Origin: Ruegeria_C sp040830705
GTDB taxonomy: Bacteria; Pseudomonadota; Alphaproteobacteria; Rhodobacterales; Rhodobacteraceae
Reading direction: 5' to 3'
Assembly (NCBI GenBank): GCA_040830705.1
Contig: JBFOME010000019.1
Location: 1-64,000 of the forward strand
Length of the DNA stretch: 64,000 bases
Below the pieces are notes generated by a model, which was given only the letters and a program-made list of their open reading frames with translations, ran no database searches and was not told the DNA's origin. Within the stretch, counting starts at the first letter, position 1. Each line of letters begins with the position of its first letter. The translations under genes were made by a program, and so were the position numbers. Positions 35,190 to 43,647 of this stretch are shown piece after piece.

Positions 35190-36526
35190 CGGACAGACCG
35201 GCATTCAACATTCTGGTGGTCGATGATGACAGGTCCATGCGCCAGTCCCTGATCGAGTTGATCGAGGCGGCAGGCTGGCAGGCAGAGGCGGTCTCACGCG
35301 CTGAACGGGTGGCAACGCATCTCGCGACGGCGCTGCCTGACGTGATCCTGTCGGATGTGCGGATGCCGGGCATGTCGGGGCTGGACCTGCTAGCCAGCCT
35401 CGATACCGACAACGGACCGCCGGTTGTGCTGATCTCGGCCCATGGCGACATCCCGATGGCGGTCGAGGCGATCCACAACGGCGCGTACAGCTTTGTCGAG
35501 AAACCCTATGAACCGCGCCGGTTGCTCACCATATTACGCCATGCTGCGGAACAGAACCGCATGAAGCAGCGTAACCGGCGGCTGACCGACCGGCTGTACA
35601 AGCTGTCGGGGCTGGACCGGATATTGTTGGGCCAAAGCCCCGATGTCGTGGCACTGCGCCGCGACATCCTCGATCTGGCCGATACCGATGCGGCGATTCT
35701 GATCGAGGGTGAAACCGGCACCGGCAAGGAACTGGCCGCGCGCGCGCTGCATGATCTGGGCACCGCCCCCGACAGCCCTTTCGTGGCGCTGAACTGCGCC
35801 GCGCTCTCTCCTGACAGGTTCGAGGCAGAAATGTTCGGGATCGCGGGCGAAACCGGCGGCAGGCTGCTGGCAGCGGCAGAGGGCACGCTATTTCTGGACG
35901 AGGTCTGCTCTTGCCCACCACCGGTGCAGGCCAAGCTGCTGCGCGTGATCGAGGACAAGCAGGTGCTGCCGCTTGGGGCCTCTGCCCCGGTACCGGTCCG
36001 GTTTCGAGTTATCTCTGCCACCAACGAGGACGTGCATCAGGCGGTCGCAGAGAACCGGCTGCGTCAGGACCTGCTGTTCCGGCTGAATACCGTGGTGTTG
36101 TCGCTGCCACCTCTGCGCAACCGCCGCGAAGACCTTTCCATGCTGATGACTCATTTCCTGGATCACTATGCCCAGACCTACGAGATCGCCGTGCCCCAAC
36201 TCAGCGCCGATGATCTGGCTGCCCTGATGGCGCATGATTGGCCCGGCAATGTGCGCGAGCTGCGAAGTGTCGCCGAGCGCCGGGTGCTGGCGGCGCGGCG
36301 CGGGGACGGCTCGGTCGCGCAGGCATTGCAAAGCGCGGCGCAGATCGAAGATATACCTGATACCCTGCGCGAGGCAGTCGCCGCCTTTGAACGTGAGTTG
36401 ATCGGCAAGGCGATCCAGACGCACCAAGGCCGCATGGATGCCACCGCCGAGGCGCTCGGGATCGGGCGACGCACACTGAACGAAAAGATCGTGAAACTCG
36501 GCCTCGACAAGGACGCGTTGCTGTAA
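35186..36526 (+). CDS. dctD: DctD-type response regulator lacking the GAFTGA loop
   Basis: 446 residues: receiver domain (about 1-125) with phospho-acceptor Asp57 (VILSDVRMPG) and KP switch lysine (VEKPYEP); AAA+ domain (about 145-375) with Walker A GETGTGKE (175-182) and Walker B TLFLDE (234-239); Fis-type helix-turn-helix at the end (ALGIGRRTLNEK). Between ALSPDRFEAEMFG and the Walker B, where sigma-54 activators carry GHEKGAFTGA, there is only IAGETGGRLLAAAE. The loop is shortened by roughly ten residues and the GAFTGA motif is gone, so contact with sigma-54 is unlikely. Partner kinase is the overlapping dctB. Confidence 0.9.
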   Translation: MTDRPAFNILVVDDDRSMRQSLIELIEAAGWQAEAVSRAERVATHLATALPDVILSDVRMPGMSGLDLLASLDTDNGPPVVLISAHGDIPMAVEAIHNGAYSFVEKPYEPRRLLTILRHAAEQNRMKQRNRRLTDRLYKLSGLDRILLGQSPDVVALRRDILDLADTDAAILIEGETGTGKELAARALHDLGTAPDSPFVALNCAALSPDRFEAEMFGIAGETGGRLLAAAEGTLFLDEVCSCPPPVQAKLLRVIEDKQVLPLGASAPVPVRFRVISATNEDVHQAVAENRLRQDLLFRLNTVVLSLPPLRNRREDLSMLMTHFLDHYAQTYEIAVPQLSADDLAALMAHDWPGNVRELRSVAERRVLAARRGDGSVAQALQSAAQIEDIPDTLREAVAAFERELIGKAIQTHQGRMDATAEALGIGRRTLNEKIVKLGLDKDALL

Positions 36527-36543
36527 CCGGCTGGACGCCTTTA

Positions 36544-37806
36544 TCAGGAGGAGGGTTCCTGCATCTGCCGCGTGTCGATGGCCTGCACATCGCTGCCACG
36601 CCAGAGCGTCGCAATCAGCGCCAGCGCAATGCCGCAGCACAGGATGCCGACCGCAAAGGGCAAATGCACGTTGACGCCGATCAACACGCCTCCGGCCAGT
36701 GACACCAGACCCGAGCCAAGAGTGAAGAGCGCGATTGTAATGCCCATGACCCATCCCTGCTCCTCCTCGCCCGCACTGGCCGAGAAGAGCGCCAATATGG
36801 TTGGATACCCCACTGCAAAGCCGATCACGATCGGGATCACCAACAGGTAGGACAGGCTACCCACCGGGTTTAGCGTGAATATGATAAGCGACAGCATCAT
36901 GACTACCGTCGCCCCCGTGACAACGGGGATCTTGCGATAGCGCTGCCCCAACGGGCCGACAAGCGTGCTGCTTGCCAGCGCCATCGTCAGGCCAAAAATC
37001 ACCATCAAGATGCTGTTTTGCAGCGTATCGAAACCAAAATGCTGAAGCGCGTAGTCGTTGAGGTAGATGAAAAAGGAATTCAGCCCCAGCTCGAAGAAAA
37101 AGAACACCAGCCCAAGCTTCAGCACAACCGGCCGGCTGCGTACCCGCCAGAGATTGACGAACACCTCAGAGACCCCGAAATCGATCTTGCGCCGTTCGGT
37201 CCGGGCATCGTGGAAGAACACCAAGATCAGAAACAGCGTGATCGCGATCAGCCCGGCCGCCACCATGAACGGCAGCTGTAGCGTTGCGTAACTGCCAAGA
37301 ACGCGGCTGTCGCTGAGCAAACCGGCGATCAGTGGTCCCGCGACCAGACCAAGCGCGGCGGCGGCCACCACCCGGCCCATGTTACGCGTGCGCTCATCAT
37401 CATTGCGGCTAATATCCACCAGCGCCGCCTGCGCAATCGGCTGGTTGCCAGCGGTGAAGCCGGAAATCGCACGGCCCAGCAACAGCAGCGCATAGTTCGA
37501 GCTTTCGACCGCGACAACGGTCAGGACATAGCCTGCTAAAGCCCCGACCAGACAAATCACGATCCCGTTCTTGCGCCCGATATAGTCCGACAGTTTCGAG
37601 ATATAGGCGGCCCCGAAGAACCAGAAGATATAGAAGGTACTCAGCAACACGCCATACATCAGGTTCCGCGTGCCGTGACTGGTGTCCTTGGCGAGGAACG
37701 CGCTTTCGGGGTCGATTAGCAACGTGCTGATAATCGGCAGGATCAGCCCCTGGCCCATCACGTCGACAAACACGACCAGCATCAAGGACAGGCGTAGCAT
37801 GAACAT
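36544..37806 (-). CDS. MFS transporter, DHA1 (TetA-like) type
   Basis: 420 residues with twelve predicted helices. Features are the first-helix sequence VDVMGQGLILPII, the A-motif-like stretch ISKLSDYIGRKNGI and the motif-C region GLVAGPLIAGLL typical of drug/H+ antiporters. ATG 37806 follows GGGAGA; the longer frame upstream lacks support. It converges with dctD (17 bases between stops). Export of a drug or metabolite is likely, but the substrate is unknown. Confidence 0.85.
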   Translation of the reverse strand: MFMLRLSLMLVVFVDVMGQGLILPIISTLLIDPESAFLAKDTSHGTRNLMYGVLLSTFYIFWFFGAAYISKLSDYIGRKNGIVICLVGALAGYVLTVVAVESSNYALLLLGRAISGFTAGNQPIAQAALVDISRNDDERTRNMGRVVAAAALGLVAGPLIAGLLSDSRVLGSYATLQLPFMVAAGLIAITLFLILVFFHDARTERRKIDFGVSEVFVNLWRVRSRPVVLKLGLVFFFFELGLNSFFIYLNDYALQHFGFDTLQNSILMVIFGLTMALASSTLVGPLGQRYRKIPVVTGATVVMMLSLIIFTLNPVGSLSYLLVIPIVIGFAVGYPTILALFSASAGEEEQGWVMGITIALFTLGSGLVSLAGGVLIGVNVHLPFAVGILCCGIALALIATLWRGSDVQAIDTRQMQEPSS

Positions 37807-38109
37807 GGTCGTATCTCCCGATCTGCCAACCATTCTCACCGTCGTCCTCGACACGGATACGGCGCCAGTGGTCAGGGTTTGAGCATCGCCGCAAGACCTT
37901 CAAAAAACAATGCTTTTGCCAAAACTCTCTGGGGCGCCTGACATAGCTCTGGATTACGGCACTCTTTAGGAGGGCTAAAGTGGTCGGCAAATCGTCGCGA
38001 CGACAAAAATCTCAGTGTGATACCCTGGCATTTGCTGCTACGCAGAAAGCAGCAATCGACTCAAAGTTGTAGGTGCCGCCGCGCCCGGCACTATGAGAAG
38101 GAGGCATCC
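37807..38109. other. Divergent intergenic region with two symmetric sites
   Basis: About 300 bases between the MFS gene and the DUF3141 gene. It holds a perfect 12-base palindrome TCGTCGCGACGA (37992-38003) and, 28 bases on, an inverted repeat TTGCTGCT (38032-38039)/AGCAGCAA (38048-38055) with eight bases between. The second lies 55-78 bases before the DUF3141 start and could be an operator or leader hairpin. No gene is seen. Confidence 0.5.
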
Positions 38110-40260
38110 ATGCCTGTATCCAATCCTTGGCTCGACTATCTGGTCGATGCCGGTCAGAGAACCGCTTTGTTTCTGGACATCCTGCGCGAGCGCGGCAACC
38201 AGTATAACGCACATATCACCGCCACCGCACCGAATGTTCTGGGCTTCGACTATACTCTGGTGATCGATGGCCGTGATCTGCCCGAGCCGGTCAACTACGC
38301 GCTTGTGCAGATCAAACCCCCCAAAGGCGTTACCATCGACAAACGTAATCGTCCCTTTGTGGTGATCGACCCGCGCGCGGGCCACGGGCCAGGCATTGGC
38401 GGATTCAAAGCCGACAGCGAAATCGGCGTGGCGCTGGCGGCGGGCCACCCCTGCTACTTCATCGGATTCCTGCCGGAACCCCAGCCCGAGCAAACCATCG
38501 AAAAGGTGATGCGGGCCGAGGTCGCCTTTATCGAACATGTCATCTCGGCGCACCCTGAGGCAGAGGGGAAACCAGCGGTGATAGGCAATTGCCAGGCGGG
38601 TTGGGCCGTGGCGATGCTGGCCTCTTACAGGCCCGATCTGTGTGGCCCGATCATTCTGGCAGGCGCACCGCTCAGCTATTGGGCGGGGGTGCATGGCAAG
38701 AACCCGATGCGTTACAGCGGCGGCTTGCTGGGCGGCAGCTGGCTGACCGCGCTGACTGGCGATCTGGGCGCGGGCAAGTTCGACGGTGCTTGGCTGGTAC
38801 AGAATTTCGAGAACATGAACCCGGCCAACACGCTCTGGTCCAAGCAGCATAATGTCTATGCCAAGGTCGACACCGAGCGCGACCGCTATCTGGAATTCGA
38901 ACGCTGGTGGGGTGGCCACGTCCTGCTGAACGCAGAAGAGATGCAATTCATCGTCGACAACTTGTTTGTCGGCAACAAGCTGTCGACCGGCGGTCTAGTG
39001 ACCAGCGACGGCGTCCGGCTGGATTTCCGTCGCATCAAATCCCCAATCATCTGCTTCTGTTCCAGGGGAGATGATATCACCCCGCCGCAACAGGCACTGG
39101 GATGGATCACCGACGCCTATGAAAGCGTCGATGCGATCCGGTCACACGGACAGACCATCGTTTACGCGATCCACGACAAGGTCGGCCATCTGGGCATTTT
39201 CGTCTCGGGCAGCGTAGCCAAGAAAGAGCATCGCGAATTTGCATCGAATATCGACTTCATCGACTGCCTGCCGCCGGGCCTTTACGAGGCAGTGCTGACG
39301 CCCAAGACCGGCGATGAGCCTGATATCGATCTGGACCCGACCGATTATATCACCCGGTTCGAGGCGCGTGACCTCGATGATATCCGCGCGCTGGGTCACA
39401 ACGATCTGGAGGATGAGCGCCGCTTCGCCGCTGTCGCTCGGCTCTCCGAGATCAACACCGGTCTTTACAAAACCTTCGTCCACCCTTGGATGGACGCGCT
39501 AATGACACCGCAAATCGCTGAGGCAGCGCGCGATCTGCATCCCTTGCGGCTGGGCTACAAAATGGCCTCGGACCTGAACCCGCTGATGAACAGTGTGAAG
39601 ATCTGGGCCGATCATGCGCGCGAAAACCGCAGGCCGGTCGACCCAAAGAACCCGTTCTGGATAATGCAGGAACAGGTCTCGGACGGGATCGCGACGGGGT
39701 TGAAGACCTATGGCGATCTGCGTGATCAGGCGGCCGAGGCGATGTTCATGGCCACCTATTCAAACCCGCTGCTGCAGGCCATGCTGGGGCTTAACGCCCA
39801 TGACGGCCCGCCGCGCCCGCATCCGGGCCTTGACCCCGAACACAAGGCCTTTGTCGAAAGGCGCATCGCTGAGCTGACCGAGAAGATGGCAGAGGGCAGC
39901 GTCAGAGAGGCGGTGGTACGTGCACTGATCTACATTCTGCTGCCGGACCGCGTGGCCGATGAACGCCGCTTCGAGATTGTTGATCGTTTGCGCGAGGATG
40001 ACGCACAATCCTTGCAGGATTTCAAAGAGATGCTCCGCGAGCAGTTCCTGATGCTGCTAATCGACGAGCACCGCGCCATCGAGACCCTGCCGCAGCTGCT
40101 TGCAGACGATAAAGACCGCGAGCAGGCCGCCAGCGCCATCCGCATGATCACCTCAAGGGGCCGCCCGCTCAGCCCAGCTTCCAAGGCGCGCCTGACGCAG
40201 ATCGAACAGGCGATAGAGGCGGTTCCGCCCATAGGAAGAAAGCGCAAACAGGCTCAATAG
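38110..40260 (+). CDS. DUF3141 protein, PhaC-like alpha/beta hydrolase with Cys nucleophile
   Basis: 716 residues. The N-terminal half is an alpha/beta-hydrolase fold: the nucleophile elbow is GNCQAG (Cys161), with candidate acid Asp321/322 (CSRGDDITPP) and base His360 (DKVGHLGIF). A cysteine in a G-x-C-x-G box is the polyhydroxyalkanoate-synthase pattern, not the usual serine esterase. The C-terminal half (about 440-716) is helical and of unknown function, including KDREQAASAIRMITSRGRPLSPAS. This is the family annotated DUF3141, often found beside phosphotransacetylase, acetate kinase and FabI. AAGGAGG precedes the ATG, overruling a longer frame from 38017. Confidence 0.88.
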   Translation: MPVSNPWLDYLVDAGQRTALFLDILRERGNQYNAHITATAPNVLGFDYTLVIDGRDLPEPVNYALVQIKPPKGVTIDKRNRPFVVIDPRAGHGPGIGGFKADSEIGVALAAGHPCYFIGFLPEPQPEQTIEKVMRAEVAFIEHVISAHPEAEGKPAVIGNCQAGWAVAMLASYRPDLCGPIILAGAPLSYWAGVHGKNPMRYSGGLLGGSWLTALTGDLGAGKFDGAWLVQNFENMNPANTLWSKQHNVYAKVDTERDRYLEFERWWGGHVLLNAEEMQFIVDNLFVGNKLSTGGLVTSDGVRLDFRRIKSPIICFCSRGDDITPPQQALGWITDAYESVDAIRSHGQTIVYAIHDKVGHLGIFVSGSVAKKEHREFASNIDFIDCLPPGLYEAVLTPKTGDEPDIDLDPTDYITRFEARDLDDIRALGHNDLEDERRFAAVARLSEINTGLYKTFVHPWMDALMTPQIAEAARDLHPLRLGYKMASDLNPLMNSVKIWADHARENRRPVDPKNPFWIMQEQVSDGIATGLKTYGDLRDQAAEAMFMATYSNPLLQAMLGLNAHDGPPRPHPGLDPEHKAFVERRIAELTEKMAEGSVREAVVRALIYILLPDRVADERRFEIVDRLREDDAQSLQDFKEMLREQFLMLLIDEHRAIETLPQLLADDKDREQAASAIRMITSRGRPLSPASKARLTQIEQAIEAVPPIGRKRKQAQ

Positions 40261-40387
40261 CGGTCAAGGTTTCGGTCGCTGGCCCGCCGATTGGATTTAA
40301 GCGAACCCCGATTCATAGCCCGGACGTCTAATGTGGCGAGGTGAAACAAGTGTCTACCTTGCCGCATGTGCAAGACGTCAAAGACTT

Positions 40388-41335
40388 TCAGATTTTTGAG
40401 AGTTTGGTTGCGCGGCGCAGTTCCTCGGTCGTGATTTTGTCGCACAAACGCGTTGCTTCGGACGTGACCGCCGCAGCCGCAGCAGCCACGCCTGTTCTCA
40501 GACATTCTTCAACCGGCACTCCGCCTGCCGCACAATGGGTAAAACCGCCAACAAAGCTGTCCCCCGCGCCAACCGCGCTGACGAGGTCAACTTTGGGAGG
40601 CACCGCATGCCATGCTTCATCCGCGCCAACCAGAACCGAGCCGTCAGTGCCGCGCGCAACAATCACCTGTTGTGCAACACCGTTACGCACCAGTTGCCGG
40701 GCAAACGCGGCCGTATCAGCAACAGCAGGGAGTTCGCGACCTGCAAGCTCCTCTGCTTCCTCGACATTCATACGAAGCAAATAGATGGCCTCATGCTGTG
40801 TGTTGGCCAAGTGTCTAAGGGCTGGTCCCGACGTATCCACGATCAGCCGCGCATTCCGACCTTCGACATGGCTCGCCAATATTGATGGGAACTCCTTGGC
40901 GACGCCGGGAGGCTGGCTGCCCGAAAGCACCACCAGAGATCCGGCACCAGCAGCCCTGTCGACCGCGGCCAAGGCTCTTGCGACATCACTGTCATTCCAG
41001 ACCGGCCCCGGAAGCACAAACCGGTATTGCTCACTGGTACTTTCGTCAATGACAGACACAGACCGCCGCGTTTCACCGGGACCTTGAATCGCCACGGTCG
41101 ACCCACCTTCAAACGCCAGCAACTCCAAAAGCTGCGCACCCGTAGGACCGCCAATGGCAATAAGTGTCGTTGCCTCGCCGCCTAGCAGACGGATGGCCCT
41201 GGCGACATTGATGCCGCCCCCACCAGGGTCAAACTTGGCTTCAGAGCAACGAAGCTTTGGACCCGGCAACACTTGCGGCGCAGTTGTTGCAAAGTCGACA
41301 GTTGGATTGAGCGTAATCGTCAGAATGTTGGTCAT
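40388..41335 (-). CDS. pfkB: 6-phosphofructokinase II-type PfkB kinase
   Basis: 315-residue ribokinase-fold sugar kinase very close in pattern to E. coli Pfk-2: opening LTLNPTVDFATTAPQV, substrate site FDPGGGGINVARAI, and the catalytic-base/anion-hole motif SAVGAGDSFVGG. The GEQYRFVLPG-like stretch (SEQYRFVLPGP) is typical of Pfk-2 rather than of FruK. It phosphorylates fructose 6-phosphate (or possibly tagatose 6-phosphate or fructose 1-phosphate). It follows ackA by 233 bases on the same strand and has its own LacI-type box just before the start. Confidence 0.88.
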   Translation of the reverse strand: MTNILTITLNPTVDFATTAPQVLPGPKLRCSEAKFDPGGGGINVARAIRLLGGEATTLIAIGGPTGAQLLELLAFEGGSTVAIQGPGETRRSVSVIDESTSEQYRFVLPGPVWNDSDVARALAAVDRAAGAGSLVVLSGSQPPGVAKEFPSILASHVEGRNARLIVDTSGPALRHLANTQHEAIYLLRMNVEEAEELAGRELPAVADTAAFARQLVRNGVAQQVIVARGTDGSVLVGADEAWHAVPPKVDLVSAVGAGDSFVGGFTHCAAGGVPVEECLRTGVAAAAAAVTSEATRLCDKITTEELRRATKLSKI

Positions 41336-41353
41336 TGTGAGTCTACGCGCCCA

Positions 41354-41367
41354 TGTTAGCGTTAACT
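41354..41367. promoter_or_regulatory. LacI-family (CceR/GntR-like) operator upstream of pfkB
   Basis: TGTTAGCGTTAACT, 19-32 bases before the pfkB start codon; it differs from the box before gap (TGTTAGCGGTAACA) at two of 14 positions and keeps GTTA/TAAC symmetry. Shared control of glycolytic genes by a CceR-like regulator is the simplest reading. Confidence 0.55.
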
Positions 41368-41568
41368 ACTGCGGCATATCTACTCGACAGGGTCGCAGGC
41401 ATCTAGTCTTTTCGGCATCGACTTCGCCCAATATCTAAGCCTCGGCTCTCGAAACTTGACCGGTCACGGGTCCGCAAAGGTGTTCAGAACGGGGAGTGCT
41501 TTGATTGGGCAGTCCGATGGGGAATTGCCAAATTCGGACCTCAGCCCTAATCGCTACAAATGATTGGA

Positions 41569-42789
41569 TCAATCCAGTATGGTAGCTTTTGCGCGGTCCC
41601 GCAGGACATTCGAGGCGGCTCGAGCGATGATGCGTTCCTCGTCTGTGGGGATGACTAACACCTGGGTTTTGCCAATGCCGATGCTCATCTCGTTGGCCGT
41701 GTTCGCGCGCGCGTCCAAAGTGATCCCCATCCAGTCCATGCCCTGGCAAATGCGGGCACGGATCGCCGCTGAGTTTTCCCCGATACCGCCGCAAAAGACC
41801 ACTCCGTCGATACCGTGAAGTGACGCCGCCAGCGCGCCGAGTTCGCGACGGGCGCGGAAGGTGTAATACTCGATGGCCATTTCTGCCTCGGGGCGTTGCG
41901 AGGCCTCCAGCGTCCGCATGTCGTTGGTCTCGCCCGAGAGCCCCTTGAGCCCGCTTTCATCATAAAGCAGCTTGGTCAGTTCCGAGGCCGACAGCCCCTC
42001 CTGATCCATCAGATACAGCACAACGCCGGGATCAAGCTGACCGCAGCGCGTGCCCATCGGCAGACCGTCGAGCGCGGAAAACCCCATGGTCGAGGCAATC
42101 GAGCGCCCGTTCAACACCCCGCACATCGACGCGCCATTGCCCAGATGCGCAATCACCACCCGGCCAGAAGCGAGGTCAGGATCGATCCGGGCCAGCGTGC
42201 CGGTGATGTATTCATAAGACAGCCCATGGAACCCGTAGCGGCGCACGCCCTGATCGTAGTATTTCAATGGCAGGCCAAACGTATCGTTGACCCAAGGGTG
42301 GCTGCGATGAAAGGCCGTGTCGAAACAGCCGATTTGCAGCGCATCCGGAAACGCCTCGATCGAGGCCCGCACCGCTTCGAGGTTATGGGGCTGGTGCAGT
42401 GGCGCCAGAGGCTCAAGCAAGGTCAGCTTTTCCAGCACGCGGGTCGTCAGCAATTCCGGCCCTTCATAGTCCACCCCGCCATGGGCGATGCGGTGACCGA
42501 TACACGCCGGTGAACGCCCTTTCAGCACGGTTTCGCACTGTTCCAGAATGGCCCGAAGAGCAACACGGTGATTGGCCGAACCCAGATCAGCCTCAACCTG
42601 CTGCATCTCGATCCGGGCCTTGAAACGCGCGTTGGGTCCAAGGCTCTCGACCTGTCCTACGGCGATTTCACGAGGTTCCTCGGCAGCCTCATAGAGCGAG
42701 AACTTCAGTGATGATGACCCCGCGTTGAGTGACAGGATGAAGTCCTGTGGCTCGCTCGCGCCTGAAGATGTTGCCTGATCCTCATCCAT
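41569..42789 (-). CDS. ackA: Acetate/propionate kinase
   Basis: 406-residue ASKHA-fold kinase converting acetyl phosphate and ADP to acetate and ATP (reversibly). Motifs: LSLNAGSSSLKFSL, GHRIAHGG, FDTAFH, the catalytic-arginine/histidine region YGFHGLSYEY, AHLGNGASM and FCGGIGENS. ATG 42789 has GGAGAAG upstream. It is the last gene of the V-ATPase-fabI-ackA run, 28 bases after the FabI-like gene. No phosphotransacetylase is encoded in the window. Confidence 0.94.
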   Translation of the reverse strand: MDEDQATSSGASEPQDFILSLNAGSSSLKFSLYEAAEEPREIAVGQVESLGPNARFKARIEMQQVEADLGSANHRVALRAILEQCETVLKGRSPACIGHRIAHGGVDYEGPELLTTRVLEKLTLLEPLAPLHQPHNLEAVRASIEAFPDALQIGCFDTAFHRSHPWVNDTFGLPLKYYDQGVRRYGFHGLSYEYITGTLARIDPDLASGRVVIAHLGNGASMCGVLNGRSIASTMGFSALDGLPMGTRCGQLDPGVVLYLMDQEGLSASELTKLLYDESGLKGLSGETNDMRTLEASQRPEAEMAIEYYTFRARRELGALAASLHGIDGVVFCGGIGENSAAIRARICQGMDWMGITLDARANTANEMSIGIGKTQVLVIPTDEERIIARAASNVLRDRAKATILD

Positions 42790-42817
42790 GTTACTTCTCC
42801 GTTCCACCGCGCGGGTC

Positions 42818-43582
42818 CTACCCCATTATGTGATAGCCACCGTCGATCAAGTGTGTGCCGCCGGTAACATTGGATGCCGCGTCACTGGCCAGAAATGCTG
42901 CGTAGGCGCCCACATCATCCAGATTTGCCAATTGATGCGTCGGTGTGCGGGATGCGTTCTCGGCCATTAGCTCGTCGAAATGCGCGATACCGCTAGCGGC
43001 GCGGGTGTTCATCGGACCAGGAGACAGCGCATGGACCGAGATACCCTTGCCACCCAGTTCGGCGGCAGCGTAGCGGGTCACCGATTCCAGCGCAGCCTTG
43101 ACCGGCCCCATGACGTTATAGTGATCGACCACCTTCTCCGAGCCGTAAAAACTGACGGTCATGCAGGTGCCGCGCCGGCCCATCAGCGGTTCTGCCCGGC
43201 GGATCATGCGGAGAAAGGAATGCACCGAAAGGTCCATGGCAAGCCCAAATCCCTCACGCGAGCAATCGATGACGCGGCCATGCAGATCGTCTTTGGGACA
43301 GAACGCCACCGCGTGCAGAAGGATGTCGAGCCCGCCCCATTCCTCTGCGATCCGCTCAAAGACCGCGTCCAGCTGCGCATCCTCGCGGGCGTCCAGGGGC
43401 ATGACAATCTGAGCGCCCAATGCCTCGGCCAGCGGGCGGACATGAGGCTCGGCCCTGTCGTTGAGGTAGGTGATCGCCAATTCTGCACCTTGCGCGCGGA
43501 AGGCGCGGGCACAGCCATACGCGATGGATTGATCATTGGCGACGCCCACCACCAGCGCGCGTTTACCCTTTAATGAGAACAC
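42818..43582 (-). CDS. fabI: FabI-like enoyl-[acyl carrier protein] reductase
   Basis: 254-residue short-chain dehydrogenase of the FabI branch. The NAD site has the FabI form VVGVANDQSIAYGCA in place of the classical TGxxxGxG; the Tyr-x6-Lys pair is in YNVMGPVKAALE and the additional FabI tyrosine in VSFYGSEK. GTG 43582 has GGAGG upstream and gives the family-like MFSLKGKRAL start. It lies 65 bases after the V-ATPase A gene and just before ackA. Because housekeeping fabI is normally elsewhere, this may be a paralogue dedicated to this locus. Confidence 0.86.
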   Translation of the reverse strand: MFSLKGKRALVVGVANDQSIAYGCARAFRAQGAELAITYLNDRAEPHVRPLAEALGAQIVMPLDAREDAQLDAVFERIAEEWGGLDILLHAVAFCPKDDLHGRVIDCSREGFGLAMDLSVHSFLRMIRRAEPLMGRRGTCMTVSFYGSEKVVDHYNVMGPVKAALESVTRYAAAELGGKGISVHALSPGPMNTRAASGIAHFDELMAENASRTPTHQLANLDDVGAYAAFLASDAASNVTGGTHLIDGGYHIMG

Positions 43583-43647
43583 CGTGACCTCCGTGAATTG
43601 GCCCGCCTTCCCTCTGTACCCGCCGCAAACAACTGATTTGCCACGGA

